A stretch of DNA of 64,000 nt from Canna indica (GCA_034359265.1 CP136891.1:81052001-81116000), one strand, 5' to 3'. Positions 12,994 through 25,500 are shown, numbered from the stretch's first letter. A program made the numbers and translations. Notes: generated by a model not told the origin, from the letters alone.

Positions 12994-13945
12994 GGGTAAA
13001 TTATACGAAATTCCTTTCGACTATAGGTCATGTGCGCAAGACCTACCTTGACTTCAAAGTGTGCGCCAAACCCTCCTCCATTTCATTAGTGGTTTGCAAA
13101 GGCCACTTCCGTTAGCTCTCCTGTTACTAAGTTAACGTTTATAGTCATCCGTGCACGGAACCCCCCTTCGACACCTTCGTTTCCCTTTGCTTCTACACCG
13201 CAACCATAATCGTCCAGCGAGGGAATTTTTTTGAAACACCGACAAACCCTAATTGTACAACGAGGGGAAGAAGGAAGACAAAAAGAATTCAGTTGGCGGA
13301 ACAATCGAACTCAAAGAAATAGGAACAAAAAAATAAGTAGAGGCTCATAGCACAAGGAAGAAGAGATCAAGAAACTAGAATGAAGCGGCAAATGGCCTTT
13401 GCCTTCATCTTCTACCTCCTGATCATCCACTAGGTTGCCCTGACGGACGCCTATGCCTTTGTCCTCCTAAAGGAATCCACCGTCGACCCTGACGACGCCC
13501 TCTCATCCTAGTCCACCTCCTCCCCTCAGTCCCCCTACAGTTGGTTCGATGTCATCTACGTCAGTGGCATCATTGCATACCTTCGCCTAGCCAACCTCGG
13601 CCTCTCCGGCGACATCAATGTTGATGTCCTTGCCCACTTCAAGGGCCTCCGCTCTATCAGCTTCAACAACAACAACTTCGTCGAACATCCTGCCGGGCCT
13701 CGCTAGGCCCAACACAATAAAGTCCCTATCCCACTCCTACAACCGCCTCTCCGACGAGATTCCCAAAGAGAACGAAGGGGTCGAAGGGGGGTTCCACACA
13801 CGGATGGCTATAAATGTTAACTTATTAACGGAGGTGGCTTCTTCGAACCACTAATGAAGTGGAGGGGGTTCTGCGCACACTTCGAAGTCAAGGTAGGTCT
13901 TGCGCACAAGGTCTATAGTCGAAGGGAGTTTCATACAATTTACCC
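12994..13945. mobile_element. Nested Pack-MULE carrying a receptor-kinase fragment
   Basis: Starts GGGTAAATTATACGAAATTC and ends with the inverse, ...TCATACAATTTACCC. The inverted arms run about 180 bp (e.g. 'aagacctaccttgacttc' against 'gaagtcaaggtaggtctt'). It is flanked by 9-bp target duplications atttattta (12985-12993) and atctattta (13946-13954), 8/9 identical, as expected for Mutator-like elements. The interior holds GC-rich sequence that translates as an LRR-kinase N-terminus (13380-13765), with no transposase. It interrupts the outer element. Confidence 0.85.
13380..13765 (+). pseudogene. Captured pollen receptor-like kinase (PRK) N-terminal fragment
   Basis: From ATG 13380 the frame reads a hydrophobic signal-like segment (MAFAFIFYLLIIH), then an LRRNT_2-like stretch with SWFDVIYVSG, then leucine-rich-repeat text (LRLANLGLSGDI, LKGL-like LRSISFNNNNF). 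After a frame change it reads IKSLSHSYNRLSDEIP. The order and wording match the ectodomain start of plant pollen receptor-like kinases (PRK family). In-frame stops (after LLIIH, after DALSS and near PAGPR) plus a frameshift show it is dead. It lies wholly inside the Pack-MULE, so capture and transport by the element is the likely origin. No kinase domain is present. Confidence 0.75.
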
Positions 13946-14277
13946 ATCTATTTAATATGAGGTTAAGGGTTAGTTTATGTCTTTTTATTATTTAATCATG
14001 CAATGTAAGGTGTGACGTGTCAATATTTTATGACTAGGATGTCATGTGTTCGGATCAAACGACTGAAACGGTTCAACTATAACAGTGGGTTAACGTGAGG
14101 GCAAGATTGCTCATGTTTGGTAAGTTGAGGGGTAACATTGCACCAGTTTGGTAAGCTTATGGGTAAAATTGCACCCAAATGAAGTATACGAGCATCATTA
14201 CTCTTTTTGCAATAGTAGAGGAGCAAATTTGCATCTTCATCTTTTTTTAAATAAAAAAAATCAAATGTTAATTGTTA

Positions 14278-14805
14278 GAGCACCAGATCCTTAACAATGA
14301 TCTTTTCTTATTCATAATTTTTTTTCAAAATCTCCGAAATACCCTCGAGTTCGATCAAGTATTATGTTTCAAACTTTTGTAAATGTTCGAAAAATAGTAG
14401 GTTCCAAACTTTTTTAAAATTGTGGCACTAGAACAATGCTAATTAATTTATAATTTTTTGATAACTATAATGCTAATTACAATATATAACGTGCTTTTAA
14501 TGAGTTTATTTCATATATTGTTGATAACATATAGAGTTTCTTAAAAACATAATAGGTTTCAAACACTTTTAGAAGTGTAGAACTAGAATAAATAAGATTA
14601 ATTCATCATTTTTTAATGAATATAATCTGTTATTTGTGTTATTTACTATTACAACAATAAATTATGAAGAAAAGAGAAGTTTTCAGACTATTGCAAAAGT
14701 CTGAAATCGAATACTAAATTAAACTCGAGAGCATTTCGAAATTTTTGAGAAAAAGTTATGAATCCGAAAATTTCTTTGATCCATATTATGATTTAAAAAT
14801 TGCTC
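14278..14805. mobile_element. Mutator-type MITE, 528 bp, perfect 9-bp TSD
   Basis: Flanked by taattgtta at 14269-14277 and 14806-14814. The ends are GAGCA.../...TGCTC. The two halves are imperfect inverted copies: 'accctcgagttcgat' and 'gtttcaaacttttg' on the left recur inverted as 'aaactcgagagca' and 'caaaagtctgaaatcg' on the right. AT-rich, no coding capacity. The 9-bp duplication points to a Mutator-like transposase acting in trans. Confidence 0.8.
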
Positions 14806-14959
14806 TAATTGTTACGCATAATTTTTAAAAATTGCTCTAGTTGTTATGCATATAAAAATTCTTCAAATTTTTGTCACAATTGGAACTATAATTAATTTCA
14901 TAACCACAAAATTGAAATTTGTAGAATATTCTCTCTCACGTTGTTTTTCAAGTTTATTT

Positions 14960-16321
14960 ATTATATGCATCTCAATGTTGACCAATGACTATTAAACCTC
15001 TTATTTATTTATGAACGTTCTAGTGAAAATATTTAAGGAGAACCTATTGAAAAAAATTTATATGGGCAGTCTGCTCATATAAATCACTATGAACGACGAC
15101 TGGATATGAGTTTTGAGCGACTGAACATGGATAAAAAATGAATGAATATGAATATGGATAGAAAAAGAATGGATACGAACATATTCATTTTTTCTATTCA
15201 TATTCATATTCATTCTTTTTTACCTATATTCACTCGTTCATAAGTTTTTTATGAATAGTTTGTTCATAAAAATTGCACTCGAACCTATTGGCAGGGATTG
15301 GTACAACTTGGCGAAATTAAGGCATTTCGCTGTGGGGAGTTTGATGCCTGCATCGAGAAGGCTGAAGCTTCTCTAGGAGTTCCTATAAAGACAAGGGAGA
15401 AATATGCACGCCGAGAAGATGTTATTCTTCATGCTCTTGAATTGGAGAGAAAGCAGCTCGAACTGAAGCAGCAAAAACAACCAATCATCTCAACTGAAAG
15501 TTCTTCGAGTGCTCCAAAAAGAGAGTTCAAGAACTTATCATCTTTATATAAGGTCTCAAGAAATGTTGAGTCCTCAATGCATGCTAAATATTCTATTGGC
15601 GAGTCTCCTGCACTTCCCAGGAAACCAAATTTGTCGGATGATGAAGAAAATCTGAAGAGCTCTATAAATATTAGTTAAGAGGCCAGTCGATGCAATGGAT
15701 GGCAATGTGACTGGTTCGCACAAATTTGATGGTTCTGCAAGGGGAACTGCCATATGGATCCAAGTGTAGCACTTTGAAAATAAAAAAGAAGGAACCTTTC
15801 GTACCAAGGAATGTAGAGCAAGGTCAATTGTGATCGTGGGTAGTACATTTGATGGTAATATATTATATGTTGTTTAGAGATGTAGGATTTGATTTTTAGT
15901 ATGATTCTCTATTATGATTTTTTATTTTTGTTTAAAGAAAAAGAATGCAGATGAAAGCTTCAACAGAGGACAATCATGCTTTTGATGAGGTGGATTTAGA
16001 TGGTGAGGACACTTTTCAGGAACAAACAAATGGTTATAATATTCAAAGATATCCTTCAGTCTCTAAATCAGGAAGGGATCCTGGGAGAAGCCACAGTAAT
16101 TTCAACAGTTTGGAAAGTGATTCTCAATTAATGCCAACAATCTTGTAAAGTACTAACTGCAAAATTTAGTGTGCCCAGTAATCAAAAATATACACAAGTC
16201 ATAAATTTCATACTGATGTAATACAGCCAGATATGTCAAACTCTGCACTCATTAGTCATCACAAGCCAGTAATTATTTATCGTCAAATTCCATCACTCTT
16301 GCAGTGAATGAGTGTAGCTGC
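14960..16321 (+). pseudogene. Inverted, internally deleted copy of the PWWP (PWO-type) gene
   Basis: Opposite orientation to the two intact copies. In order it holds the end of intron 1 (from about 14960), the 5' part of exon 2 (15291-15675; reads FRCGEFDACIEKAEASLGVP), exon-3 sequence (about 15676-16142, RPVDAMDG.../DLDGEDTFQEQ...) and 3'UTR sequence (about 16143-16321) matching 19030-19215. Missing: exon 1 with the PWWP domain, the rest of exon 2, intron 2 and most of exon 3. Frameshifts and stops occur, and about 115 bp of foreign sequence sits near 15835-15945. A 231-bp element is inserted at 15050. Sequence is closer to copy A (19600-25868) than to copy B, so it probably derives from the A lineage. 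No function expected as protein; antisense or hairpin RNA with copy A is conceivable. Confidence 0.88.
15050..15280. mobile_element. 231-bp MITE in the PWWP pseudogene, 10-bp flanking duplication
   Basis: gaacctattg occurs at 15040-15049 and 15281-15290. In intact copy A the corresponding intron-exon border contains it only once, so this is a clean empty-site comparison. The element is an imperfect foldback: 'gaatatgaatatggatag' is mirrored by 'ctattcatattcatattc' at its centre. No coding capacity. A 9-10 bp duplication suggests a Mutator-type origin. Confidence 0.75.
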
Positions 16322-16735
16322 CGGAAGAGGGATACTTTTCAAAAAAGGTGAAGAATTAAAAATGGAAACATATAATTACGTGGACTATACTTGTTTGGCT
16401 ATTGTCAGAAGATCAACTACTTGATGTTATATGCTTTTAGGGGAAGCCTTCTAACGTGGAGAAGGAGAAGTAAAAAATAAAATGTACCGGCAAGAATTAA
16501 GGTAGAATTTAGATTCATGACACAAGAAAATTGTGAGTTGTTGTGGTTGCGGATTATTCCTCAATTACTATGAGTGATGCATAAATTACTCAAACACTAT
16601 GTTTGAATGGAGAGTTTTTAGAGAGGATAAGAAATAAGTATGACGATATTTTTTATCCAGTTAAAGGAATGAAAGTGAGGAAACAACATGGGAGGCTTGA
16701 TTATCCCAATTTGGCATTCAATTCTAGGAAGGGGA

Positions 16736-17724
16736 TAGGGGTCCAGTGGGTTTGTGTAAATGAATATTTCACCCGTCTCACACCCTGGTCATTAGCAGAT
16801 TTTGCTCGTTGGGTCGTGGGACGGGTATATGATTTTAAGGTGAAAACTTTGTAGGATTTGGGAAGGGTTTAGGATTTTAGTCTAAAACATGTCCCATACA
16901 CATTAAGTATAAAATTACCAAAATACCCCTCATATTATCCATGTATGCAGAATAATTATATCTTTTAATTAGGGTTCAATATAGTTTATCTTATTTTAGT
17001 TAAAACTAAGTATACAACTATAGACAATTTTAATTCATTAGGGTTTAAAAGTATTTTAAACCTACAATGCCTACACCCTAACATGTAACACTCATTCATC
17101 AATTTACTCACTCGCCGCCCATCCCCATCACCCAACCCGGCAACGCCCATCTACAGATCTACTTCTCTCGTCACATGGCAGTTGCACCGTCGTAGGCTCT
17201 CCGCTCTCCGCCTCAACCTCCACTAGCACACGTTTTTCCTCCTCTCACCGACGCCGATCTACTTCGTTGTCTCTCACACAATGACGGCAGCCAAACCATC
17301 GCCGCAGACCTCCGGCTCTCTGCTCTTCGCCTCTCTCCCACGGGCACGATTTGCTCCATCCCTTCCTCTCTCACACAAATCTTTTCTACACCCTAAATGT
17401 GTTTTTTAATCTATTTTCTTGCTCCTCTCCTTCCGCTCTCCCATGTTTCCACTGTAACACGATTTGTGAACCGGAGGCGTGGAGCAGATGGAAGCATTTC
17501 TAGTTCATTCTCAACTTTTTTACATAGAATAATTTTTTTATATAAATTTTGTTAATCAGCAAAAAATGGGTACCCAGTGGGTACCCTTTAAATTAGTGGG
17601 ATGGGTTTGGGAATTTTTCTTTAAAATAGTAGCGGGTTTGGGACAAGTTTAGGATTGAGTGTTCTTAATGGATATGGGATAAGATTGACTTCGTCGTTTC
17701 AAACCCTCCTTAGTGTCACCCCTA
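16736..17724. mobile_element. Non-autonomous hAT element, 989 bp, perfect 8-bp TSD
   Basis: gaagggga flanks it at 16728-16735 and 17725-17732. The ends are TAGGGGTCCAG.../...GTGTCACCCCTA, a hAT-like TIR. The middle (about 17090-17470) is GC-richer and pyrimidine-rich (Leu/Ser/Pro-type coding look, ctcgccgcc, ctctccgcctc) but gives no long open frame. It may be a captured exon or UTR. The apparent ORF at 16603-16854 crosses the left end of the element and is therefore artificial. Confidence 0.82.
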
Positions 17725-17855
17725 GAAGGGGAGAGGTTTGTATAACACCTCCAAATCCCACCATTGACCAAATTCCTTGAACATTTATTCCACCAAATGG
17801 TTTAGGGTAATTGCTCAATTTTTTTAATCATTTAATTTGTATAGTTATCTTTCAC

Positions 17856-18420
17856 TAGACTGACAAATTTTGACCCGACCCGGTAGACCTGACCCGATAG
17901 CCTGGCCTGGCATGATAAAATCGGGCTTGGATTGATTCTTACCATGTCCGAGGCATCATCGGGTCGACCCGATAAGGCCCGAACAAATATCGAGCCGAGT
18001 CGAGGCCAAGCGATGTAGCCCTGGCCCAGCCCGACCCGATAGCTTGATAAGAATTTGTATTTGTTATCGGGATATCGAGTCCAAATCGGTCTGCATGATA
18101 GCTTGTTTCGAGCTCGATAACCTGATTTAGACCCGATAGTCCGGTTCCGATAGCACAATTCAGGCCTGATAGCACGATTCAAACTTGAATCCAGCCCGAT
18201 AGCACGATTCGGGCTCGAATTCGACCCGACAGCACAGTTCCAGCTCGAATCCAGCCCAATAGCACGACTTAAGGTCGATAGCCCAATTTTGAATTTTTGT
18301 TATAGTGCTAACGGGTCGGGTTGTTGTGTCATGTTAGGCCCCCAAGCCCAAACTTTTATCTGGTCGGGTCAAGCATGATTTTTGTTCGGACTAGGCCAGG
18401 CCTGACACGAATTACTGAGT
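17856..18420. mobile_element. 565-bp insertion with 11-bp flanking repeats and GATAGC repeats
   Basis: ttatctttcac occurs at 17845-17855 and again at 18421-18431. Between them is GC-richer DNA made of diverged copies of 'gatagcacgattc(g/a)ggctcgaatcc' and 'gacccgat'. The left end TAGACTGACAA resembles the hAT termini elsewhere in the window; the right end is less clear. Class uncertain. Confidence 0.6.
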
Positions 18421-18431
18421 TTATCTTTCAC

Positions 18432-18950
18432 ATTTTTATTTTTATTTTTATTTCCAAATTTTAGGGTTTGTTGATTTTTAAAGTTCGATTATTAAAATTT
18501 ATGATTTTTATTTTAATTAAATTTTTAAAAAACAATTATTAAAGAATATAAATAAGTATATGGATGGCTAAAAATATTTTTTCACTAAAATTACTTTTTT
18601 CACCCACCATTTAAAATTTGGAGAAGAGTATATTATGTCACCCTTCCCCACTCATCTTTTATTTATTCTATCATAACACGAGATTAACTACTCTTCCTTA
18701 TCCCTTCCTTCCCATCTTTCTTTATCCTTTCCCTTCCCTCCCCTCTCCTCCCTCCTCCCTCCTCACCCCTCGTCCCCTTTTATCCAAACAAATCCTAACA
18801 CACACTCTCTCTCTTCTTTTCTTATTTGTAAGGAATCTAGTGGAAATAAAATTGAGAACGAATAAACCACGTATACAAGGAAGAAGATATGTACAGGAAA
18901 GATCATAAACCAATCACATATCATAGAGAATCAAAAATAAAAAGCAAGAT
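18432..18950. other. Spacer with a long pyrimidine tract
   Basis: AT-rich until about 18600, then a C/T-rich tract (about 18690-18830, blocks of cctccctcctccc and ctctctctc). No gene or element ends recognised. The right edge near 18950 is where similarity to the 3' flank of the downstream PWWP copy begins. Confidence 0.5.
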
Positions 18951-19599
18951 GGGTTCAGCAAAACCCTAATAATACAACATTAAAAAACTCTCAGTGCCAA
19001 GCAGATTACCCAAACATCCGAGCAAGACATGAAGAATTGCAGCTACGCTCATTCACTGCAAGAGTGATAGCATTTGTCGATAAATAACAGGCTTGTGATG
19101 ACTAATGAGTACAGAGTTTGACATATCTGGCTGTATTACATCAGTATGAAACTTATGACTTGTGTATATTTCTGATTACTGGGCACACTAAATTTTGCAG
19201 TTAGTACTTTACAAGAGGTAACCAACCAAACATCTCAAAATAACTTTTTGAATGAGAATACAGCTTTGCCTACCAAGCGAGAAACAAGGTGGCTTAAGTG
19301 CCCTGCTAAAGAGCAGCTTGTCCTACGTGCCAAATAGACTGCCTCATTTCCCTGAGAAAGAAATATAATTTACATGTAACATTTCACAGCAGGAACCAGG
19401 GTTCATCTGCAATGTCACTGATCGAAGAGAACTGGCTGATTTGCTGCAAAGACCCCCTTCATGAATGATCTAATGGGGAAGCTCCACTGTAACATTCACT
19501 TTAGTGCACATGAGGCGCCAGAGCAAATGGTTGAGCATAAATATCAACCATAACTGGCAGAATACTGGAGCAATTGGCAGATCACTGGGGATGGATCAC

Positions 19600-22500
19600 T
19601 CATGACCTTCCAACTGCTTCCAAAATCCTGCTAAATGCCACCTTCACTGGGACACATGTAACAAGAGGAACTTGTGCTTCTGGTTTCATCAAACCACCCA
19701 ATAAATTATTATTCCTCGCAAGCCTTGCCTCGCGATTTTCACGACCAAGTCTCTGTTCGGATGCAAAAGAAGATAGTGTTCTAGTTTTCTGGCTTGACAA
19801 GTTTACCTTTTTAAGAGACTTCTTCTGGAAATTCCCCAAGGGTGGTCGATGAGAAGAAAGTACTCTCTTTTTCGTTGACCTGGACTGATTCTTGGAATGA
19901 CCAAAATATACATCAGCTGGAGGTTTGTTTTCCCGCTCGGAATAATGAGACCCATCAGCTTCCTCATCTTCCCAAGAGGATGTCAATGGATTGGATCGAG
20001 GAACTCGTTGCATGGCTGTTCTTCTGGCAGTCCTCCAGACAGGTTGGTTTGCTGTACTTTCATAGGAACAAGCATAATTGCTCGCAAAATATTGATCAGT
20101 GGAACCATCTTCTAGGATTTCAATCTGGACAGGATGGCCTATAATTGCTTTTCCATTTAATCTGCTCATTAGAGAAACAAGTGGGACATGTTCGCCTTGA
20201 TAGCTTGCATTAACTTTCAGATTGACATCAAATAAATTAGAGCCCATTTCTCTGCTAATATAAGAAGCATAAGCAGGATCATAACATTCATCAGATTCTT
20301 CCCAGCATTTCCTTCGAGACCCGTGAGATCGCCCATCACCTTCCCAGATTGTTGGCATTAATTGAGAATCACTTTCCAAATTGTTGAAATTACTGTGGCT
20401 TTTCCCAAGATCCCTTCCTGATTTAGAGACTGAAGGATATCTTTGAATATCATAATCATTTGTTTGTTCCTGAAAAGTATCGTCACCATCTAAATCCACC
20501 TCATCAGAAGCATAGTTGTCTTCTGTTTTGATGTGATTGAAACCTTGCTCTACATTCCTTGGTACGAAAGGTTCCATCTTTTCCATTTTCAAAGTGCTAC
20601 ACTTGGATCCATATGCAGTTCCCCTTGCAGAACCATCAAATTTGTGCGAACCAGTCACATGGATGTTGCCATCCATTGCATCAACTGACCTCTTAACTAA
20701 GTTACGGTTGTTGCGTTTGCCTTTCATATGCCATTTGGAAATTCCTACTTCAGCAGAAGCATCAGCATGATGTCCATAAGAATCTAGGTGGGAGATTAAG
20801 CTGGAAAATGGCACATCATTGTTGTCCATATCTCCTGATTTATCAGAAAGATGAGATGGAGAAGACTCCAGATGTTTTGGTCTGGATGAAACCAATTGAC
20901 TAGTATCTGCAATCAAACCAATAGAAGATATAACCCCTAAGGAAAAGACATATAAGCAAAAATGCACTGAAGGGCATGTAAGGTTTAGATGAGTTTTTAA
21001 AACCATTAATTTTGCAAGTAACACTAACCTCATTTTCACATTATAGAAAGTTACTTCCAGTTCCTAATAAATAATAAACAAAAAGTTTATACACAACTAT
21101 GGCAATGTTTTTTTAAAAAATATGACTTGTAGTCAGAAGTGCCAAGTTCTATGGGTGGGCAAAATAACCGACTGATCCGACATAAAAATTCAGTTATTGA
21201 AGAATAGGGAATTGAGTCCTTTTTTAATTTTTTGACCTTAGCTTTTCTAGTTTCTGACCTGGCCTTAGTTTGCTAAATCCTGACTTAACCCAACCCCACT
21301 GAAAAAAATTTAATTACGATTTTTAACTCAAAAACCAGACCCAGTCTATAAATTAAAGTGGCCTGAACAAGACCCAATTCGGATTAGGTCAAAAAAAATT
21401 ACCTGAAAATTTTGAGACGGTCAAATTTGGGTCAAAATCCAACCTTAACTAAGTACACCCCAATCATATACAAGTAGCACACCCTAATCACATACAAAGA
21501 GCATGACTGAGGTTTTTGATTAATGATAAAAAGGATTAAAATACAATTTATTCTGAGAAAATATACCATGGTTTCTAATTCAATTTAACTTTTGTCAGGT
21601 CAGGTCATGTTTTTAGGAACTCGAGTTGGGGTTGGAAAATAATGACAGATTTTGGTCGGGACAGATTTAGGTCAAAAACCCACCTGACCTGAAAGCCCTA
21701 GCAAATACAAGCAACAAGCAGGACTGAGGTTTTTGATTCATGACAAAATAAAGGAATTAATACATGTTTCATTCAAGAAAAATACCTCCAAGTATATCTC
21801 CCTCAGTTTCACTTTCCAAGTAATCCTTTAGAGAAGAATCAGATTCATTCATCTCGATCATCCCAGAAGATGTGCAATTTTCTACCAAAGAATCAGGTTG
21901 AAGGCCCACTCCAAACGGGTTTACTGGTGTTTGCATATCATCAGAAGAATTTCCTCCATCACCAAGGGAATCAACTGAATCAGAAGCCAAGTAGATGCAT
22001 CTGCTCCTTTTCGCACGACGTATGACACCCATGTAATCCATTTCCCCTTGCATTGGTTCAAGGTCAGGATGATGATCGAGCTGAGAAGAATGCAAAGCCT
22101 GCAACTTTGCACTACTTTGTAAAACTTGATGAAGTGGTCGACGTCTATCACGCTTTTTTACTAGAGATTCTTCAACCAAACCACCATTTGATTTCTTTAT
22201 TTTGATTGATAATTTATCATTGCCGTTACTAATATGATCTCTACTTCTCACTATATGTCCTGCACTAGGAAGGGCATCCATATTATTTTCAGAAGGATCC
22301 TTGGAAGCCAGCCAAGCAAAAGACTGTGGGAGCTTTTTCTTTGGAGCAACCCGCAGGCCAAAATCCTTAAGCCCTCTTCCCCGATGTACTGCTCTAGAAA
22401 TATCTTCCTCCCAGCCAATTTGCTTAATACTATTACTTCCTTCACTAATATTTATATTTTCTTCATCATCCAACAAATCTGGTTTCCTGGGAAGTGCAGG

Positions 22501-25500
22501 AGACTTGCCAATAGAATACTTAATATGCATTGACGACTCAACATTTCTTGAGACTGTATCTAAAGATGATAAGTTCTTAAACTCTCTTTTTGGAGCACTC
22601 AAAGAAGTGTCAGTTACCCCACTTGAGATGATTGGTTGTTTTTGCTGCTTCATTTCAAGCTGCTTTCTCTCCAGTTCAAGAGCATGAAGAATAGCATCTT
22701 CTCGGCGTGCATATTTCTCCCTTTTCTTTATAGGAACTCCTAGAGAAGCTTCAGCCTTCTCAATGCAGGCATCAAACTCCCCACAGCGAAATGCCTTAAC
22801 ACGCTTAGATTTCTCCAAGTTGTACCAATCCCTGCCAATAGGTTCTCCTTAAATATTTCCACTGGAACACTTAATGCAATGAGTATATGTTCATAAATAA
22901 ATAAGAGGTTTAATAGTCATTGGTCAACATTGAGACGCATATAGAGATAATGATATAGATAAATAAACTACAACAGTATCCAGGTATAAAGCTACCCAAA
23001 AATTTAATTGAAAAACAATGTTAGAACAGATCTTTCATTGATAAGTATTTTAAAAAGAAAGTAAGCTGATCAAGAAACGAATACAACGGGAGACACCAAA
23101 GTCGTTGTTTTGGTTTGAATTTTGGAAAAGGAAGATGAAATTTAGGTTTTTGATTTTACAGGTTTGATTGCTACCTAAACTGGTGCAAAATGATGGCATT
23201 TTAAATTTCTCTCCAACAAACAAGAGAATGGCAAGCATTGATACTTTTAACTCGTGTTCAGGGCAAAATTATTATGGATGCATGGCTTAGCCTTCATCAC
23301 AAATGCTAAAATGAAATTCTCTTTATATGGTTTCTATCGTTTCACTGGAGCATAAAGCCCACTAGACCATTCTGCAACTGTGGTCTTTCGTATGAAAAAC
23401 ACACTATCATTTTCCACACTGGAGCTGATCATCTTTAATGGAGTGAGACAGGGGGCAAACTTTTCATAAATGGTTTTAGTCAATTTACTAGAACCTTACA
23501 ATATGGTTCTTAGAGGTATACCACAGCAGATCTTAGATGAATTTAGAACCTTCCTGTGGGGGGGGGGGACCACCTCACACATAATTATGAAAAAGAAAAA
23601 ATATGTTTAATGTTCTTATTTGAATATATCATTCTACTCATAAAATTCTAATGATAAACAAATCATTGCTTAGTGAGCACATAGAGAACAATAATACAAT
23701 GTAACTTGCTTGAATATGACAATTGAACTAACAAATAAAATAAAACAAGGAAGACTTCTCACCTAATACCTGCAATTTACAAACCTAAACTAGCAGGACA
23801 TTTCATGTTCCCAATAATAATGATACAACATGGTAATGGATTCTACCACTCCTTTTTCTAAACCAATACAGGTAGTCCACTGGTGAATTTAATGGGTACC
23901 TACCCCACTTACAAACTTAATATAGATTAGTCAAAGGTGGAAGTTACATCTAAACCATGTGAAGTAAACAATATAAGTCAGTGAAAGGAACTTGAGGATA
24001 GAAAGGATCAATATCCCCTCATTTGTACAGCAAAAGTATTTGAGTAAATACAAATCCCATGAGTATGCTCCAAGGCTAACTCTTTCGCCTGTGTGTTCCT
24101 AGTGAGTGTAAGCAGGCTGAATGCAGGGACTAAACGCCATAGAAGCTCTTAAAAATTAGTCCATAATATTCACCCCTAATTGAGTAAATAGAATATCAAC
24201 GCAAACTATTGTATCTGAACTCCTTACCAAATAACATAATCCTAAACAATTCACATATATAACATATTCATATGAGAACTAAACTGATGATCCACAAGAA
24301 AATAGGATATAAAATCACAAATTAGTGAACCAAAATTAAACCACATTCGAGTACCATTAACTGGTTATCCTAAAGAACCAAAATATAAACAAATTAGTCT
24401 TTCATGTGCAAGTGACCAGGAGCACTTCTGATATCACCGTCAACATCAAACACTCAAGTTGAAATTACTCCTTTTTAGTGATGTATGAACTATGGTCATA
24501 TTAGTCAAACCATGCCAATATTATGAAACACATTCAGAATTTGGCATTATAACTACATCATGAGTTGATCCAGAACAGATTATCCTTTGCATAAATCTTG
24601 ATGACAGAATTAACTACATCACAAGTTGTCAGCTAGCAGATAACTATTCCAAATTCTGCCGCTTCATGATGTGATTGTGATTCTAAAAACATGAAGACGT
24701 GCCTAATGGAACCAAGATAATATTCCAGTTGATTGGAACAAAATATAAGAATTCTAGATAAGTACTCACCGGGGGAAGGAGAAAAAGGTCTGAACGAACA
24801 AAATAATGGCTTTCCTAAAGACAGAAATCGTGCTTTTAACACAAATTCCCATCTTTCTTCAAAAGAAACAAATAAATAGGATGTTTTCACTACAGTTGAA
24901 CAATGTAGGGTTCAATCCACCTATTCAGGTTTAAGCAAATGGAAATTCATGCAGAAGGAAAGCTCTAGATGAAAGAATTCCCTTATCTTAACAGGAGCCT
25001 GGTAATGTTATCAGGAAATTTTTGAACAGAAATTCATCCCCATCTGAAATTTATGTATATCTTCAGGCACAAAACAAATAGCAAGCAAAATTTGATCCTC
25101 AGATATAATTTTTGAACGAAACTGAGTAATTATATACACATATTTAAGCATATAAATGCTTCAAGCATATTCTACAGGATGTGATCTTCGATACCAATTC
25201 AAGGCTTCCACAGTGTGAAAATGGATATTAGCTTCATCTGTTTCATCATATGTTGAATTGCATTAGTTGGTTTAATTCCCAACTGTATTAGTTTTATTGT
25301 TAATAATTATACTAAAGATAGACTCACCTACATTTTCTAAAAATAGGATAATTGTGAAGAAAGGTAATATTTTGGAAAAGAAAGGTAATATTTTGGAAAA
25401 GAAAGGTAAAATCTTGGAACTAAACAATCTTGGACTTATAGGTGAAGCAAGATTGATCTACAATGGGAAATAAAAATTGAGAAAAACCGAAATATTAAAA

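Larger units (their letters stand above)
12344..14247. mobile_element. Outer long-TIR Mutator-like element (non-autonomous)
   Basis: The stretch from about 12344 to 12640 is an imperfect inverted copy of about 13950-14247. Shared phrases include 'ctcaacttaccaaac', 'cacgttaa' and 'gacacgtcac', and their inverse. Arms of nearly 300 bp and no transposase suggest a non-autonomous MULE. A second element (12994-13945) is inserted near its centre. I could not define a convincing target duplication, so the outer ends are approximate. Confidence 0.7.

Noticed and set aside
16603..16854. 83-codon plus-strand frame with a protein-like look
   Set aside because: It runs across the left end of the hAT insertion at 16736, so its second half is transposon DNA.
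23560..23573. Run of about ten G in intron 1 of PWWP copy A
   Set aside because: Isolated homopolymer; possibly a sequencing uncertainty, no structure around it.
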